Below, in pieces: positions 46,725 through 57,222 of a DNA stretch of 64,000 bases. Each line of letters begins with the position of its first letter. Within the stretch, counting starts at the first letter, position 1. Made by a program: the position numbers and the translations under genes. The DNA is from an uncultured Actinomycetes bacterium (GTDB lineage: Bacteria > Actinomycetota > Actinomycetes > S36-B12 > UBA10799): NCBI GenBank assembly GCA_946803585.1, contig CAMPEQ010000008.1, positions 267,786-331,785 of the forward strand, written 5' to 3'. The notes beneath the pieces are model-generated. The model worked only from the letters and a program-made list of their open reading frames with translations, ran no database searches and was not told the DNA's origin.

Positions 46725-46730
46725 TATCGT
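46725..46730 (+). promoter_or_regulatory. Candidate -10 box for a leaderless modA2 mRNA
   Basis: TATCGT fits TANNNT and is followed by six bases and the GTG start at 46737. There is no Shine-Dalgarno, so a leaderless transcript is inferred. The layout matches the mobA-like gene. Confidence 0.45.
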
Positions 46731-46736
46731 GTTGAG

Positions 46737-47501
46737 GTGTCCCCTTCACGCTGGATCTCAGTAGTTGTCGGGGTAGCGCTGGGCGCAACCGCACTGGCCG
46801 GTTGCTCGGCAGATGACGACGGAATCGAGTCCGATCGCGTAACTGTCTTTGCCGCTTCCTCTCTCAAGGTGCCGTTTGACCGGCTTGCCACCGAGTTCGA
46901 GGCCACCCATCCGGGCACCAAGGTCACGATTGTGGCCGCCGCGTCCTCAACGCTCGCCCACCAACTCCTCGATGGTGCCGCTGTTGATGTCTTCGCATCG
47001 GCCAGCCCGGCTGCTTTGCACGAGGTATCAGAAGTTGGCCTCTTGGCATCTACTCCGCAGCCATTCGCCAGCAATCAGGCGATCGCCGTTCGCAACTCCG
47101 ATAGCCCAATCACAGACTTCACTCAGTTCAGCGACGGGGCGTACCAAATCTCACTATGCGCCAGCGCAGTTCCTTGCGGGCAAGTCGCCGACGAGCTTGC
47201 AGCCCAAGTGAACCTCGATACATCGTCTGCCACGCGGGAGAAGGACGTCCTCACTGTCGCCGAGAAGGTCTCCAGCGGCGACGCCGATGCCGGAGTCGTC
47301 TACGCCTCAAGCGTGCAGGAGTCTGACGGTCGCCTCGTTCCCCTTAACGCGACAGGCACAACCACGATCAGCTCTGAGTACGAGATCGCCATCCTCAAAT
47401 CGTCCTACGAGGTACCCGCCGCCACGGATTGGGTCAATCTGGTAACCGGACCAGTTGGGCAGCGCGTCTTGCGGGAAGCTGGTTTCCAGACCCCCGGCTA
47501 G
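46737..47501 (+). CDS. Second molybdate-binding lipoprotein ModA (orphan copy)
   Basis: This 254-residue ModA-family protein has a lipoprotein signal with lipobox LAGC (C23). The mature part includes VFAASSLKVPFDRLATEFE and ASSTLAHQLLDGAAVDVFAS. It shares the C-x5-C pair (CASAVPC) with the operon ModA but is clearly diverged. No permease or ATPase gene is next to it, so it may feed ModBC or bind tungstate or another oxyanion. The GTG start follows a -10-like box directly; GTG at 46695 is inside the palindrome and is less likely. Confidence 0.88.
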   Translation: MSPSRWISVVVGVALGATALAGCSADDDGIESDRVTVFAASSLKVPFDRLATEFEATHPGTKVTIVAAASSTLAHQLLDGAAVDVFASASPAALHEVSEVGLLASTPQPFASNQAIAVRNSDSPITDFTQFSDGAYQISLCASAVPCGQVADELAAQVNLDTSSATREKDVLTVAEKVSSGDADAGVVYASSVQESDGRLVPLNATGTTTISSEYEIAILKSSYEVPAATDWVNLVTGPVGQRVLREAGFQTPG

Positions 47502-47536
47502 GTGTTCCTAGGCGCCACGACATGCGCGGCGCTAGT

Positions 47537-47580
47537 AACAGCAATACCCGCCACCAGCGAAGGTGACGGGTATTGCTGTT
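47537..47580. terminator. Bidirectional terminator between modA2 and rpoC
   Basis: Perfect 14-nt arms (AACAGCAATACCCG at 47537-47550 and its complement at 47567-47580) lie between two convergent genes. The stem extends inward by four more pairs after one mismatch. Only short T runs follow on each strand. It marks the right edge of the island. Confidence 0.75.
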
Positions 47581-47592
47581 TAGTGCTCGGTA

Positions 47593-50500
47593 CTAGTTGC
47601 GGTAGTCCGAACCACCGAAGTCGTACTCCTCTAGCGGCACGGCAGGCCCGGAAGCCTCGCCGAACGTTCCGCTGTAGTCGACATCGTCGTAGGCGGTCAG
47701 CTGTGCGTACATCGCAGCCTTGGCCTCTTCGGTTGGTTCTACCTTGACGTTGCGGTAGCGACTCAGTCCCGTTCCAGCTGGGATGAGCTTTCCGATGATC
47801 ACGTTCTCCTTGAGGCCGAGTAGCGGATCGGAACGACCCTCTAGCGCGGCTTGGGTGAGAACCCGAGTCGTCTCCTGGAACGATGCGGCCGACAGCCACG
47901 AGTCCGTTGCCAGCGACGCCTTGGTGATACCCATCAACTCTGGACGACCGGAGGCTGGTGTCTTTCCACCTTGCAGCACCTCACGGTTGCGACGCTGGAA
48001 GCGAGCGGACTCGACCAGGTCACCGGTGATGAACTCGGAATCACCGGAGTCAATGATCGTGATGCGGCGAAGCATCTGGCGAACAATGACCTCGATGTGC
48101 TTGTCGTGAATCGACACACCCTGCGAGCGGTAGACCTCTTGCACCTGGTCAACGAGGTGCAACTGCACCTGACGTGGGCCGAGGATACGCAAGACCTGCT
48201 TCGGATCTACGGCACCGTGGATCAGCTGATCGCCAACGGCAACGCGGCCACCTTCTTCAACCATCAAACGCGAGCGTTTGCTGACCGGGTAGGCGAACTC
48301 CTCGCCGTCCTTCTCGTCAGGAACGATGACGATCTTGCGGATCTTCTCGCTGTCATCGATCTTGACGGTTCCGGCGATCTCGGTGATCGGGGCGACACCC
48401 TTAGGAGTACGTGCCTCGAACAACTCGACGACGCGAGGAAGACCATGCGTGATGTCTTCACCAGCCACACCACCGGTGTGGAAGGTACGCATTGTCAGCT
48501 GAGTTCCGGGCTCACCAATGGACTGCGCAGCGACGATACCGATGGCCTCACCGACATCAACGAGTTGTCCCGTTGCCAGTGAGCGGCCGTAGCAGGCAGC
48601 ACAGGCGCCGACGCGGCTCTCACAGATCAGCACCGAACGTGCCTTCACTGTGGTGACACCGGCAGCGACCAACTCGTCGATAAGCGCCAGGCTCAACTCA
48701 GCGCCGCGAGCGGCGATGGTGTTGCCATCGACGACAACGTCATCGGACAGAACACGCGAGGCCGCCGACGTATCAACATTGTCGATGACTGCGACAGTTC
48801 CGTCAGCCTTGGTGTAACCGATCTCGGTCGCCAGACCACGTTCGGTTCCACAATCCTCCTCGCGGACGATGACGTCTTGGGAGACGTCAACGAGACGACG
48901 AGTCAGGTAGCCCGAGTCAGCGGTACGAAGTGCGGTATCGGCCAGACCCTTACGAGCACCGTGAGTCGAAATGAAGTACTCGAGCACGCTCAAGCCTTCA
49001 CGGAAGTTCGACTTAATCGGACGAGGGATGATCTCGCCCTTCGGGTTCGCCACCAGACCGCGCATACCGGCGATCTGACGGATCTGGTTCATGTTTCCGC
49101 GAGCGCCCGAGTCGACCATCATGTAGACGGGGTTATCGGTTGGGAAGTTCTCGTTCATCGCGGTGGCGACATCTTCCGTTGCCGATGTCCAGATATCGAT
49201 GAGCTCCTGGCGACGTTCCGACTCGGTGATAACACCGCGGTCGTACTGCTTCTGCAGTTTGTCGTCGCGCTCCTCCGCAGCTGCCAGCAGCGCGGCCTTA
49301 GCCGGCGGCGTGACAACGTCAGAGATCGAGATCGTGACACCACTCCGAGTTGCCCAGTGGAAGCCAAGCTCCTTGAGCGCATCCAGCGTTGCGGCAACCT
49401 GAACCTTTGGTTGGGTTTCAGCTAGCTCGTTAACGATCGCACCAAGCTGCTTCTTGCCAACCTCGTAGTTCACAAAGCCGAAGCCAGCTGGCATCGCTTC
49501 GTTGAACAACGCACGGCCCAGGGTGGTCTCCTGGATGAACGGCATTCCTGGCGTCCAGTTCTCTGGCGCCTCGAATCCACGCTCCGGTGTCGAGTCCCCA
49601 CCAAGGCGAATCCTGATCTTGGCGCGAAGTGACAACTGGTGCGCGTCGAAGGCCATGATGGCTTCCGCGATCGAACCAAATACTCGGCCTTCGCCATCGG
49701 CGCCCTCATCCTGGCCAGTCAGGAAGTAGATGCCGAGCACCATGTCCTGGGTAGGCGACGTAATCGGGCGACCGTTTGCTGGCGACAGAATGTTATTCGC
49801 CGACAGCATGAGGATGCGTGCCTCAGCCTGAGCCTCAGCCGACAGTGGCAGGTGGACTGCCATCTGGTCACCGTCGAAGTCAGCGTTGAAGGCGGTACAG
49901 ACCAACGGGTGAATCTGGATGGCCTTACCTTCAATGAGCTGTGGCTCGAATGCCTGAATACCAAGGCGGTGAAGCGTGGGTGCCCGGTTCAGCATGACGG
50001 GGTGCTCAGCGATGACCTCTTCTAGGACATCCCACACAACGGGGCGCGAACGCTCCACCATGCGCTTGGCGCTCTTGATGTTCTGCGCGTGGTTGAGATC
50101 AACCAGGCGCTTCATCACGAACGGCTTGAAGAGCTCCAACGCCATCTGCTTTGGCAGTCCACACTGGTGCAGCTTGAGCTGCGGACCAACCACGATGACC
50201 GAACGGCCGGAGTAATCCACGCGCTTGCCGAGCAGGTTCTGACGGAATCGACCCTGCTTACCCTTGAGCATGTCCGACAGGGACTTGAGCGGGCGGTTAC
50301 CCGGACCAGTCACCGGACGGCCACGACGACCATTGTCAAAGAGGGCGTCGACTGCTTCTTGCAGCATTCGCTTCTCGTTATTGACGATGATCTCGGGAGC
50401 TCCGAGGTCGATCAGTCGCTTCAACCGGTTGTTGCGGTTGATGACACGGCGGTAGAGGTCGTTCAGGTCGGAGGTGGCAAAGCGACCACCGTCGAGCTGA

Positions 50501-51483
50501 ACCATCGGACGAAGATCCGGCGGGATAACCGGAACCGAGTCCAGCACCATGCCGGTCGGCGAGTTATTCGTCGCGAGGAACGCGTTGACGACTCGAAGAC
50601 GCTTCACAGCGCGGGTCTTCTTCTGACCCTTGCCGTTCTGGATGATGTCCTTAAGCTTCTCCGCCTCAGCTTCGAGGTCGAAGGTCTGCAGACGCGCTTG
50701 GATAGCGGCCGCGCCCATCGAACCCTTGAAGTAGCGGCCGTAGCGATCGCGCATCTCGCGGTAGAGGATCTCGTTACCTTCGAGATCCTGGACCTTGAGC
50801 GTACGGAAGCGGTCGAACACCTCGTCGAGGGCAGCGATCTTCGCGTCTGCACGACGACGAATACCGTTCATCTCACGCTCGGCCGCATCGCGAACCTTGC
50901 GCTTGGCGTCTGCCTTGGCTCCTTCTTCTTCCAGAGCTGCGGTGTCTTCTTCAAGCTTGAGTTGACGCTTGTTGATGTCCTCATCGCGCTTGTCGGCGAG
51001 CTGCTTCTTCTCGACCTCTATCTTTGCTTCGAGGCTGGGAAGATCGCGGGTGCGGGCCTCGTCATCGACCTCAGTGATCATGTAGGCGGCGAAGTAGATG
51101 ACCTTCTCGAGGTCCTTCGGTGCCAGATCGAGGAGGTAGCCGAGACGACTCGGGACACCCTTGAAGTACCAGATGTGCGTGACTGGTGCGGCCAGTTCGA
51201 TGTGGCCCATCCGCTCACGACGCACCTTGGCGCGAGTTACCTCGACACCACAGCGCTCACAAATGATGCCCTTGAAGCGAACCCGCTTGTACTTACCGCA
51301 GTAGCACTCCCAGTCACGAGTCGGTCCGAAGATCTTCTCGCAGAAGAGGCCATCTTTTTCCGGCTTCAGCGTCCGGTAGTTAATGGTCTCTGGCTTCTTT
51401 ACTTCACCGTGAGACCAATCACGAATGTTGTCTGCATTGGCTAGACCGATGCGCAGATCATCAAAGACATTCACGTCAAGCAT
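47593..51483 (-). CDS. rpoC: DNA-directed RNA polymerase subunit beta'
   Basis: RpoC holds the catalytic magnesium of RNA polymerase. The 1296-residue protein has the N-terminal zinc motif [20 protein letters not shown], the active-site [12 protein letters not shown], and the second zinc site with [13 protein letters not shown]. It lies 2 nt after rpoB. Downstream are a terminator and then the nitrate island, not rpsL. Confidence 0.98.
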   Translation of the reverse strand: MLDVNVFDDLRIGLANADNIRDWSHGEVKKPETINYRTLKPEKDGLFCEKIFGPTRDWECYCGKYKRVRFKGIICERCGVEVTRAKVRRERMGHIELAAPVTHIWYFKGVPSRLGYLLDLAPKDLEKVIYFAAYMITEVDDEARTRDLPSLEAKIEVEKKQLADKRDEDINKRQLKLEEDTAALEEEGAKADAKRKVRDAAEREMNGIRRRADAKIAALDEVFDRFRTLKVQDLEGNEILYREMRDRYGRYFKGSMGAAAIQARLQTFDLEAEAEKLKDIIQNGKGQKKTRAVKRLRVVNAFLATNNSPTGMVLDSVPVIPPDLRPMVQLDGGRFATSDLNDLYRRVINRNNRLKRLIDLGAPEIIVNNEKRMLQEAVDALFDNGRRGRPVTGPGNRPLKSLSDMLKGKQGRFRQNLLGKRVDYSGRSVIVVGPQLKLHQCGLPKQMALELFKPFVMKRLVDLNHAQNIKSAKRMVERSRPVVWDVLEEVIAEHPVMLNRAPTLHRLGIQAFEPQLIEGKAIQIHPLVCTAFNADFDGDQMAVHLPLSAEAQAEARILMLSANNILSPANGRPITSPTQDMVLGIYFLTGQDEGADGEGRVFGSIAEAIMAFDAHQLSLRAKIRIRLGGDSTPERGFEAPENWTPGMPFIQETTLGRALFNEAMPAGFGFVNYEVGKKQLGAIVNELAETQPKVQVAATLDALKELGFHWATRSGVTISISDVVTPPAKAALLAAAEERDDKLQKQYDRGVITESERRQELIDIWTSATEDVATAMNENFPTDNPVYMMVDSGARGNMNQIRQIAGMRGLVANPKGEIIPRPIKSNFREGLSVLEYFISTHGARKGLADTALRTADSGYLTRRLVDVSQDVIVREEDCGTERGLATEIGYTKADGTVAVIDNVDTSAASRVLSDDVVVDGNTIAARGAELSLALIDELVAAGVTTVKARSVLICESRVGACAACYGRSLATGQLVDVGEAIGIVAAQSIGEPGTQLTMRTFHTGGVAGEDITHGLPRVVELFEARTPKGVAPITEIAGTVKIDDSEKIRKIVIVPDEKDGEEFAYPVSKRSRLMVEEGGRVAVGDQLIHGAVDPKQVLRILGPRQVQLHLVDQVQEVYRSQGVSIHDKHIEVIVRQMLRRITIIDSGDSEFITGDLVESARFQRRNREVLQGGKTPASGRPELMGITKASLATDSWLSAASFQETTRVLTQAALEGRSDPLLGLKENVIIGKLIPAGTGLSRYRNVKVEPTEEAKAAMYAQLTAYDDVDYSGTFGEASGPAVPLEEYDFGGSDYRN

Positions 51484-51485
51484 GT

Positions 51486-54400
51486 TTAGACCTCCTCAAC
51501 GCTGCTGGGCTCACGGCGGGACAGGTCGATACCTAGTTCCTCAGCCGCACGGAATACGTCATCGTCGGAATCCTTCATCTCGATTGCCTGACCATCACTG
51601 GCCAAGACTTCGACATTGAGGCATAGCGACTGCATTTCTTTGATCAACACCTTGAAGGACTCGGGGATACCGGGTTCTGGGATGTTCTCGCCCTTAACGA
51701 TGGCCTCGTATACCTTCACGCGGCCGGTCACGTCATCGGACTTGATGGTGAGAAGTTCCTGCAGTGCGTAGGCGGCACCGTATGCCTCCAACGCCCACAC
51801 CTCCATCTCACCAAAGCGCTGGCCACCGAACTGAGCCTTACCACCAAGTGGCTGCTGGGTGATCATCGAGTACGGGCCAGTGGAACGTGCGTGAATCTTG
51901 TCGTCCACCAAGTGGAGAAGCTTCAGCACGTACATGTAGCCCAACGAGATCGGCGCGGGGAACGGCTCACCGGAGCGACCATCAATGAGCTTGGCCTTTC
52001 CGTTGCCGTGCACCAGGGTGACGCCGTCGTCAGTCTTCGGAGTGGACTCCAGTAGACCGATGACTTCCTCTTCCCGAGCACCGTCGAAGACCGGAGTTGC
52101 CACCCGCGTACCGGCGGGGGCCTGACGGCCTTCCGGCTTGATGCGTTCGGCCCACTCTGGGGTTCCTTCGATGTTCCAGCCCTGGCTGGCAACCCAGCCG
52201 AGGTGAGTCTCGAGTACCTGACCGACGTTCATACGACCAGGAACACCGAGCGGGTTAAGGATGACGTCTACCGGGGTGCCGTCTTCGAGGAATGGCATGT
52301 CCTCAACTGGTAGCACCTTGGAGATAACACCCTTGTTGCCGTGACGACCGGCGAGCTTGTCACCGACGTTGATCTTGCGCTTGTTGGCAACGTAGACGCG
52401 CACCAGGCGGTTGACGCCAGGTGGCAGTTCGTCGCCTTCGTCGCGATCGAAGACCCGGACGCCGATAACGACGCCGCGCTCTCCGTGCGGAACCTTGAGC
52501 GAGGTGTCGCGGACTTCCCGTGACTTCTCACCGAAGATGGCGCGCAGTAGACGCTCTTCTGGGGTTAGCTCAGTCTCACCCTTAGGCGTGACCTTGCCGA
52601 CGAGGATGTCGCCAGTGACAACCTCGGCGCCGATACGGATGATGCCGCGCTCGTCGAGGTTCGCCAGAACCTCTTCGGAGACGTTCGGGATATCGCGGGT
52701 GATCTCTTCCGGGCCGAGCTTGGTGTCGCGGGCGTCAACTTCGTGCTCTTCGATGTGAATCGAGGACAGCACGTCGTCTTGGACGAGGCGCTGGCTGAGG
52801 ATGATCGCGTCTTCGTAGTTGTGACCCTCCCAGCTCATGAAGGCGACGAGCAGGTTCGCCCCGAGTGCCATATCGGCCTGGTCGGTACAAGGACCGTCGG
52901 CGATGACCTGACCGGCAGCGATCTGCTGGCCCTCGTCCACGAGTGGACGCTGGTTGAAGCAGGTGCCCTGGTTGGATCGGGTGAACTTACGAACGCGGTA
53001 CGTTTGCGACGTTCCGTCCTCGTTGGCCACATCAATTGCGTCGGCGCTGACCTCGGTCACCGTTCCAGCCTGATCGGAGACGATCACGTCACCGGAATCG
53101 ACAGCCGCGCGGTACTCCATGCCAGTCCCGACGTACGGGGCCTGGGCGCGCAGTAGCGGTACGGACTGGCGCTGCATATTCGATCCCATGAGCGCGCGGT
53201 TTGCGTCATCGTGCTCAAGGAACGGAATCATCGCGGTCGCGACCGACACCATCTGGCGCGGCGAGACGTCCATGTAATCGATATCGGCTGGCGCGAGGTA
53301 GTCAACCTCAGCCTTGCGACGGATGAGGACCTTCTCGTCAACGAAGCTACCGTCGGCGTTCACCGGCGAGTTTGCCTGGGCGACGATGAACTGATCTTCC
53401 TCATCGGCCGTCAAGTAGTCGACGTCGTCTGTGACACGGCCGTCGGTCACCCGGCGGTATGGCGTCTCAACGAAGCCGAACGCGTTCACCCGGGCGAACG
53501 TTGACAGCGAGCCGATGAGTCCAATGTTGGGACCTTCTGGGGTCTCAATCGGGCACATGCGTCCGTAGTGCGACGGGTGAACGTCGCGAACCTCGAAGCC
53601 AGCACGCTCACGGGAAAGCCCACCCGGGCCGAGCGCGGAAAGTCGACGCTTGTGCGTTAGCCCGGCTATCGGGTTGGTCTGATCCATGAACTGCGACAGC
53701 TGAGAAGTTCCGAAGAACTCCTTGAGGCTGGCAACGACCGGGCGAATGTTGATGAGGGTCTGAGGGGTGATCGCCTCAACATCCTGGGTGGTCATCCGCT
53801 CGCGGACAACGCGCTCCATCCGAGACAGACCCGTACGGATTTGGTTCTGGATGAGCTCACCAACGGTTCGAAGACGACGGTTACCGAAGTGATCGATATC
53901 GTCAGTCTCGACCCGAATCTCACCACGAGGTGACTCTGCGCGAGTCTCGCCGGCATGAAGGCGAACCAGGTACTCGATCGCCGAGACAATGTCTTCGAGC
54001 TCGAGGACGTTCTCCGACAGCTCAGCGTCACGACCAAGCTTCTTGTTGATCTTGTAGCGACCAACCTTCGCGAGGTCATAGCGCTTCGGGTTGAAGTAGT
54101 AGTTGTTCAGCAAGGTGCGAGCTGACTCGACCGTCGGCGGTTCACCTGGTCGCAACTTGCGGTAGATATCGAGCAGGGCCTCGTCCTCGGTGGAGGTCGG
54201 GTCCTTCTCCAGTGTTGCGCGGATCGACTCGTACTGGCCGAAACGCTCGAGGATTTCCTCGGTGGTCATACCGAGTGCCTTGAGCAGAACGGTTACCGGC
54301 TGCTTGCGCTTACGGTCAACGCGGACGGCGACCATGTCCTTCTTGTCGACCTCGAACTCCAACCAAGCACCGCGGCTTGGGATGATCTTAGCAACGAAGA

Positions 54401-54947
54401 TGTCCTTGTCGGCGATCTTGTCCAGCGTCGACTCGAAGTAGACACCAGGCGAACGCACCAACTGCGACACGACGACACGCTCGGTGCCGTTGATGATGAA
54501 CGTTCCCTTGTCGGTCATGAGCGGGAAGTCGCCCATGAAGACCGTCTGGGACTTAATCTCACCGGTCTCATTGTTGATGAACTCAGCGGTCACGAACAGT
54601 GGCGCTGAATAGGTGAAGTCCTTATCGCGACATTGCTCGACCGTGTACTTGGGCGGCTCGAAGCGATGATCGCGGAACGACAGCGACATGTTGCCGTTGA
54701 AGTCCTCGATCGGCGAGATCTCCTCGAAGATCTCCTCTAGCCCCGAGGTCATCGGGATATCTGTGTCACCTCGCTCCAGCGAGGCTTCCAAACGTGCCTT
54801 CCAGCGATCGTTCCCCAAAAGGGTGTCGAACGACGCCGTCTGAAGCGCGAGCAGATTAGGAACCTCTAGGGGCTCCCGGATCTTCGCGAACGAGACACGA
54901 GGTGAGATGGGCGGTGCGGGCAGTACTGGCGTACGCAGGGCGGCCAA
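51486..54947 (-). CDS. rpoB: DNA-directed RNA polymerase subunit beta
   Basis: RpoB forms most of the catalytic cleft of RNA polymerase. The protein contains [20 protein letters not shown] near the start. The rifampicin region reads [19 protein letters not shown], and [20 protein letters not shown] follows. There is no suitable ATG. I chose TTG at 54947 (1153 residues), because GGAAGGA lies 7 nt before it. A TTG at 55034 would add 29 residues without a ribosome site. Confidence 0.96.
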   Translation of the reverse strand: MAALRTPVLPAPPISPRVSFAKIREPLEVPNLLALQTASFDTLLGNDRWKARLEASLERGDTDIPMTSGLEEIFEEISPIEDFNGNMSLSFRDHRFEPPKYTVEQCRDKDFTYSAPLFVTAEFINNETGEIKSQTVFMGDFPLMTDKGTFIINGTERVVVSQLVRSPGVYFESTLDKIADKDIFVAKIIPSRGAWLEFEVDKKDMVAVRVDRKRKQPVTVLLKALGMTTEEILERFGQYESIRATLEKDPTSTEDEALLDIYRKLRPGEPPTVESARTLLNNYYFNPKRYDLAKVGRYKINKKLGRDAELSENVLELEDIVSAIEYLVRLHAGETRAESPRGEIRVETDDIDHFGNRRLRTVGELIQNQIRTGLSRMERVVRERMTTQDVEAITPQTLINIRPVVASLKEFFGTSQLSQFMDQTNPIAGLTHKRRLSALGPGGLSRERAGFEVRDVHPSHYGRMCPIETPEGPNIGLIGSLSTFARVNAFGFVETPYRRVTDGRVTDDVDYLTADEEDQFIVAQANSPVNADGSFVDEKVLIRRKAEVDYLAPADIDYMDVSPRQMVSVATAMIPFLEHDDANRALMGSNMQRQSVPLLRAQAPYVGTGMEYRAAVDSGDVIVSDQAGTVTEVSADAIDVANEDGTSQTYRVRKFTRSNQGTCFNQRPLVDEGQQIAAGQVIADGPCTDQADMALGANLLVAFMSWEGHNYEDAIILSQRLVQDDVLSSIHIEEHEVDARDTKLGPEEITRDIPNVSEEVLANLDERGIIRIGAEVVTGDILVGKVTPKGETELTPEERLLRAIFGEKSREVRDTSLKVPHGERGVVIGVRVFDRDEGDELPPGVNRLVRVYVANKRKINVGDKLAGRHGNKGVISKVLPVEDMPFLEDGTPVDVILNPLGVPGRMNVGQVLETHLGWVASQGWNIEGTPEWAERIKPEGRQAPAGTRVATPVFDGAREEEVIGLLESTPKTDDGVTLVHGNGKAKLIDGRSGEPFPAPISLGYMYVLKLLHLVDDKIHARSTGPYSMITQQPLGGKAQFGGQRFGEMEVWALEAYGAAYALQELLTIKSDDVTGRVKVYEAIVKGENIPEPGIPESFKVLIKEMQSLCLNVEVLASDGQAIEMKDSDDDVFRAAEELGIDLSRREPSSVEEV

Positions 54948-55300
54948 CGAAAGGTCCTTCCGACTGCAGAGATTGATGGCGATGAGCAACTCTTGATCTA
55001 TCGGTTTTCTTGCGCGCCGAAGAGACGTTGTCAAGCTTCAGATTTCCCCGGGTCCCACGTCGACACCTGAGCTGACTACTCGGGTGGACCTCTGGACTCA
55101 CGGTTTATGACATCTGGGCAGCGAATTACGGGAGCGCAAAGAGCAACGATACGTCACACCCCTAGTCCTGCCAACCCCCTACCCCGACTGACAGCCCTAT
55201 TGTGACGAGGTTCACGTAACTTCGCCCCGGTGAAGGATGTAGCTCGTGGGGGTCAAGTGCATGGAGGGAGGTCCATGGAGGGAGGTCGCATGGAGGGAGG
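54948..55300. other. Non-coding region upstream of rpoB
   Basis: These 353 bases hold no supported gene. They should contain the rpoB promoter and leader on the minus strand; I could not settle the -35 and -10 boxes. The far end holds three copies of a 14-nt repeat, listed separately. Confidence 0.5.
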
Positions 55301-55302
55301 TC
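55260..55302. repeat. Three direct copies of a 14-bp repeat
   Basis: The unit CATGGAGGGAGGTC occurs at 55260-55273, 55274-55287 and 55289-55302, with one extra G before the last copy. The last copy includes part of the HNH gene stop codon. It is probably a slippage-type short tandem repeat just upstream of rpoB. Confidence 0.85.
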
Positions 55303-57088
55303 AGGCTGCGGCGACTGCAGCAGCGAGTTCGAGTTCTAGTCCGGTGACCGAATCGTCGTCGAGGCCTGCCTGATCCCTCCAGTTCATTGCGTCACCGTCC
55401 CCAACGCCGTCACCTAGAGCCTGAGGACGCCGCCTTCTGTACGCGGTGCCGCGTGGGCTGATCCATTCGATGATTACTCCCGGTTCTGGTGGGTCGCTGG
55501 AATGATCACTGGCTGGTACTGCCGCTGGTTCGGCTCCTGGTTCTGGTCTGGTTCCGGCGTCGCTGTTGAGACCAATGTCAGTGTCAGCTTGGGGTGGGTG
55601 GATGTGCAGGCTCCAGTTGTTGTGGGTTTTCAGCCGGTGGTGACGTCTGCAGAGGGTCAGGAGGTTGTCTGCGCTGGTGGTCCCACCGTCCACGTCGCCG
55701 GTGAACGGCTGGACGTGGTCTAGATCGCACAGGTAAGCTGCTCGGGCGCAGCCCGGGAACTGGCAAGTCCGGTCGCGGGCCAGGATGTACTCCCGCAATG
55801 CCGCCGACGGGCTGTACGTGCTGGTGCCGTAGTCCAACAAGTGCCCGGCAACGGGGTCGGTCACCAGACGCCGCCACGTCCCGGAATCGGCGGCCAGCCG
55901 ACGGGCCAGGGTGGCTGGGATCGGGCCGAAGCCTACGAGCTCGCCGGGATTGTCGGCCAGGCCAAGCAGGGTCGCGGCATCGATCACGATCTGGGTCTCC
56001 AGACGCTTTTTGCCCTGCATCGTGGGCAGCCCCGGATCCTGGGCGGCACGCTGGGCCCACGCGATCAACGCATCCGCGCGCTTATGCCCCATCGTGCGTC
56101 GATCAACACCCCCCGACCCTGAACCATCGGCATCTGCCCCACCCTCGTCAGATCCGTCTGACTCTGATTCCCCGGGCACCGCTGCGCTCGCGCTGGCAGC
56201 CGCCCCACCTCGCACTGGGACTCCCATCGTGGTGAAGCCAGCACTCGGTGGGGATTGGTTGGCGCACGCCGTCAACGCGTTCCACACCGCGATCGCGTCC
56301 GGGGCCGGCAGCAGGGCGCTGACTCGGGCCATCACCGGGCCGTCCGCGACCATCGTCACTTCCCGACGGGCGAACTCCGCATCTAGGTCCTCGTCGGGGG
56401 TCAACGGGAACAGGCGGGTCACTGCCCGGCGCACACTGGCCCGAGTCTGAGACGGGGTTTGAGAAGCGACCCGAAACAACGCACACTCCTCGATCTGGCG
56501 GGCCTGACCCACGTCAAGACGGTCACACTCACGAACGATCGCATTCACCTGCCCGATCGAGGCCACACCCCTCGCTAGCATCACCCGGGTCTGGGGAAGC
56601 TTGTAATACAGGTCCCGGGCCACAGTGATCCGGAACTCCGCGGCCTGCCCCGACACACGAAGCGCGGCCGCGATCTCATCACGCACCCCATCGTTGACCG
56701 CAAGCCCATGACGGCGCGATACCTCACTGCGATCAGGATCAGCGGTCTCATACTCCGGGCCCGGACCAGCCAACGCGACCATGGCATCAGCCCGAAGCGA
56801 CTCCAACCACGCCGCGTGGCGATCCAACTCGCGCAGCAACTCCACCTGCTCATCCGCGGCCAACGCGAATGGATCCGTTTGAGCAACCCGCACAAACGAC
56901 TCCACACACGGATCAGCTGAACCAGCCCCGACATGCACCGTCCCGCCAGCGGCACGCCCGCCACTATCGCGAGCCGCTCCAGCACCACGATCTGCACGGC
57001 CCGCACCACCAGCACCCAGGCCACCTGCACCGGGCGCATCAGCGACCCGATCACTGGGACCCCTGCTAGAGGGACGGCTACTCGACAT
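55301..57088 (-). CDS. DUF222/HNH endonuclease-domain protein (13E12 type)
   Basis: The 595-residue protein has a DUF222 domain in the N-terminal two-thirds. A C-terminal HNH nuclease domain follows (CQFPGCARAAYLCDLDHVQP, then NLLTLCRRHHRLKTHNNWSL). The Cys and His pattern for zinc and metal looks intact, so the nuclease may be active. The N-terminus and the end are Gly/Ala-rich. These are the multicopy 13E12-type proteins of actinobacteria, of unclear function. The ATG at 57088 is 18 nt from a consensus LexA box. It sits between rplL and rpoB, which are normally adjacent. Confidence 0.9.
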   Translation of the reverse strand: MSSSRPSSRGPSDRVADAPGAGGLGAGGAGRADRGAGAARDSGGRAAGGTVHVGAGSADPCVESFVRVAQTDPFALAADEQVELLRELDRHAAWLESLRADAMVALAGPGPEYETADPDRSEVSRRHGLAVNDGVRDEIAAALRVSGQAAEFRITVARDLYYKLPQTRVMLARGVASIGQVNAIVRECDRLDVGQARQIEECALFRVASQTPSQTRASVRRAVTRLFPLTPDEDLDAEFARREVTMVADGPVMARVSALLPAPDAIAVWNALTACANQSPPSAGFTTMGVPVRGGAAASASAAVPGESESDGSDEGGADADGSGSGGVDRRTMGHKRADALIAWAQRAAQDPGLPTMQGKKRLETQIVIDAATLLGLADNPGELVGFGPIPATLARRLAADSGTWRRLVTDPVAGHLLDYGTSTYSPSAALREYILARDRTCQFPGCARAAYLCDLDHVQPFTGDVDGGTTSADNLLTLCRRHHRLKTHNNWSLHIHPPQADTDIGLNSDAGTRPEPGAEPAAVPASDHSSDPPEPGVIIEWISPRGTAYRRRRPQALGDGVGDGDAMNWRDQAGLDDDSVTGLELELAAAVAAA

Positions 57089-57106
57089 ACCCAAACGCTA
57101 CCACCT

Positions 57107-57128
57107 GACTCGAACATACGTTCGAGTC
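57107..57128. promoter_or_regulatory. LexA (SOS) box upstream of the HNH gene
   Basis: GACTCGAAC-ATAC-GTTCGAGTC has perfect 9-bp arms and contains the Gram-positive LexA consensus GAAC-N4-GTTC with preferred flanks (TCGAAC, GTTCGA). It lies 18 nt before the HNH gene ATG, so LexA would block transcription until DNA damage. Confidence 0.85.
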
Positions 57129-57164
57129 TTTCGCCACTGCTGCAGACCTGGGCACCCAACAACA

Positions 57165-57207
57165 AGAGAGCGGCCGCGCCCAGCAATCTGGGACACGGCC
57201 GCTCTCT
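57165..57207 (-). terminator. Terminator of the rplJ-rplL operon
   Basis: Perfect 12-nt arms (AGAGAGCGGCCG at 57165-57176 and its complement at 57196-57207) lie 15 nt after the rplL stop. An inner CCCAG/CTGGG stem extends the structure. TTGTTGTT follows on the minus strand. It should insulate rplL from the HNH gene and rpoB. Confidence 0.85.
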
Positions 57208-57222
57208 AGGCGGAAGTCAGTA

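Noticed and set aside
23293-47592. Possible integrative element with attachment sites
   Set aside because: I found no integrase, transposase, tRNA end or matching direct repeats at the edges, so only an unexplained insertion is claimed.
50089-51444. 451-codon open frame on the plus strand inside rpoC
   Set aside because: It is antisense to conserved rpoC sequence, and its product resembles no protein family.
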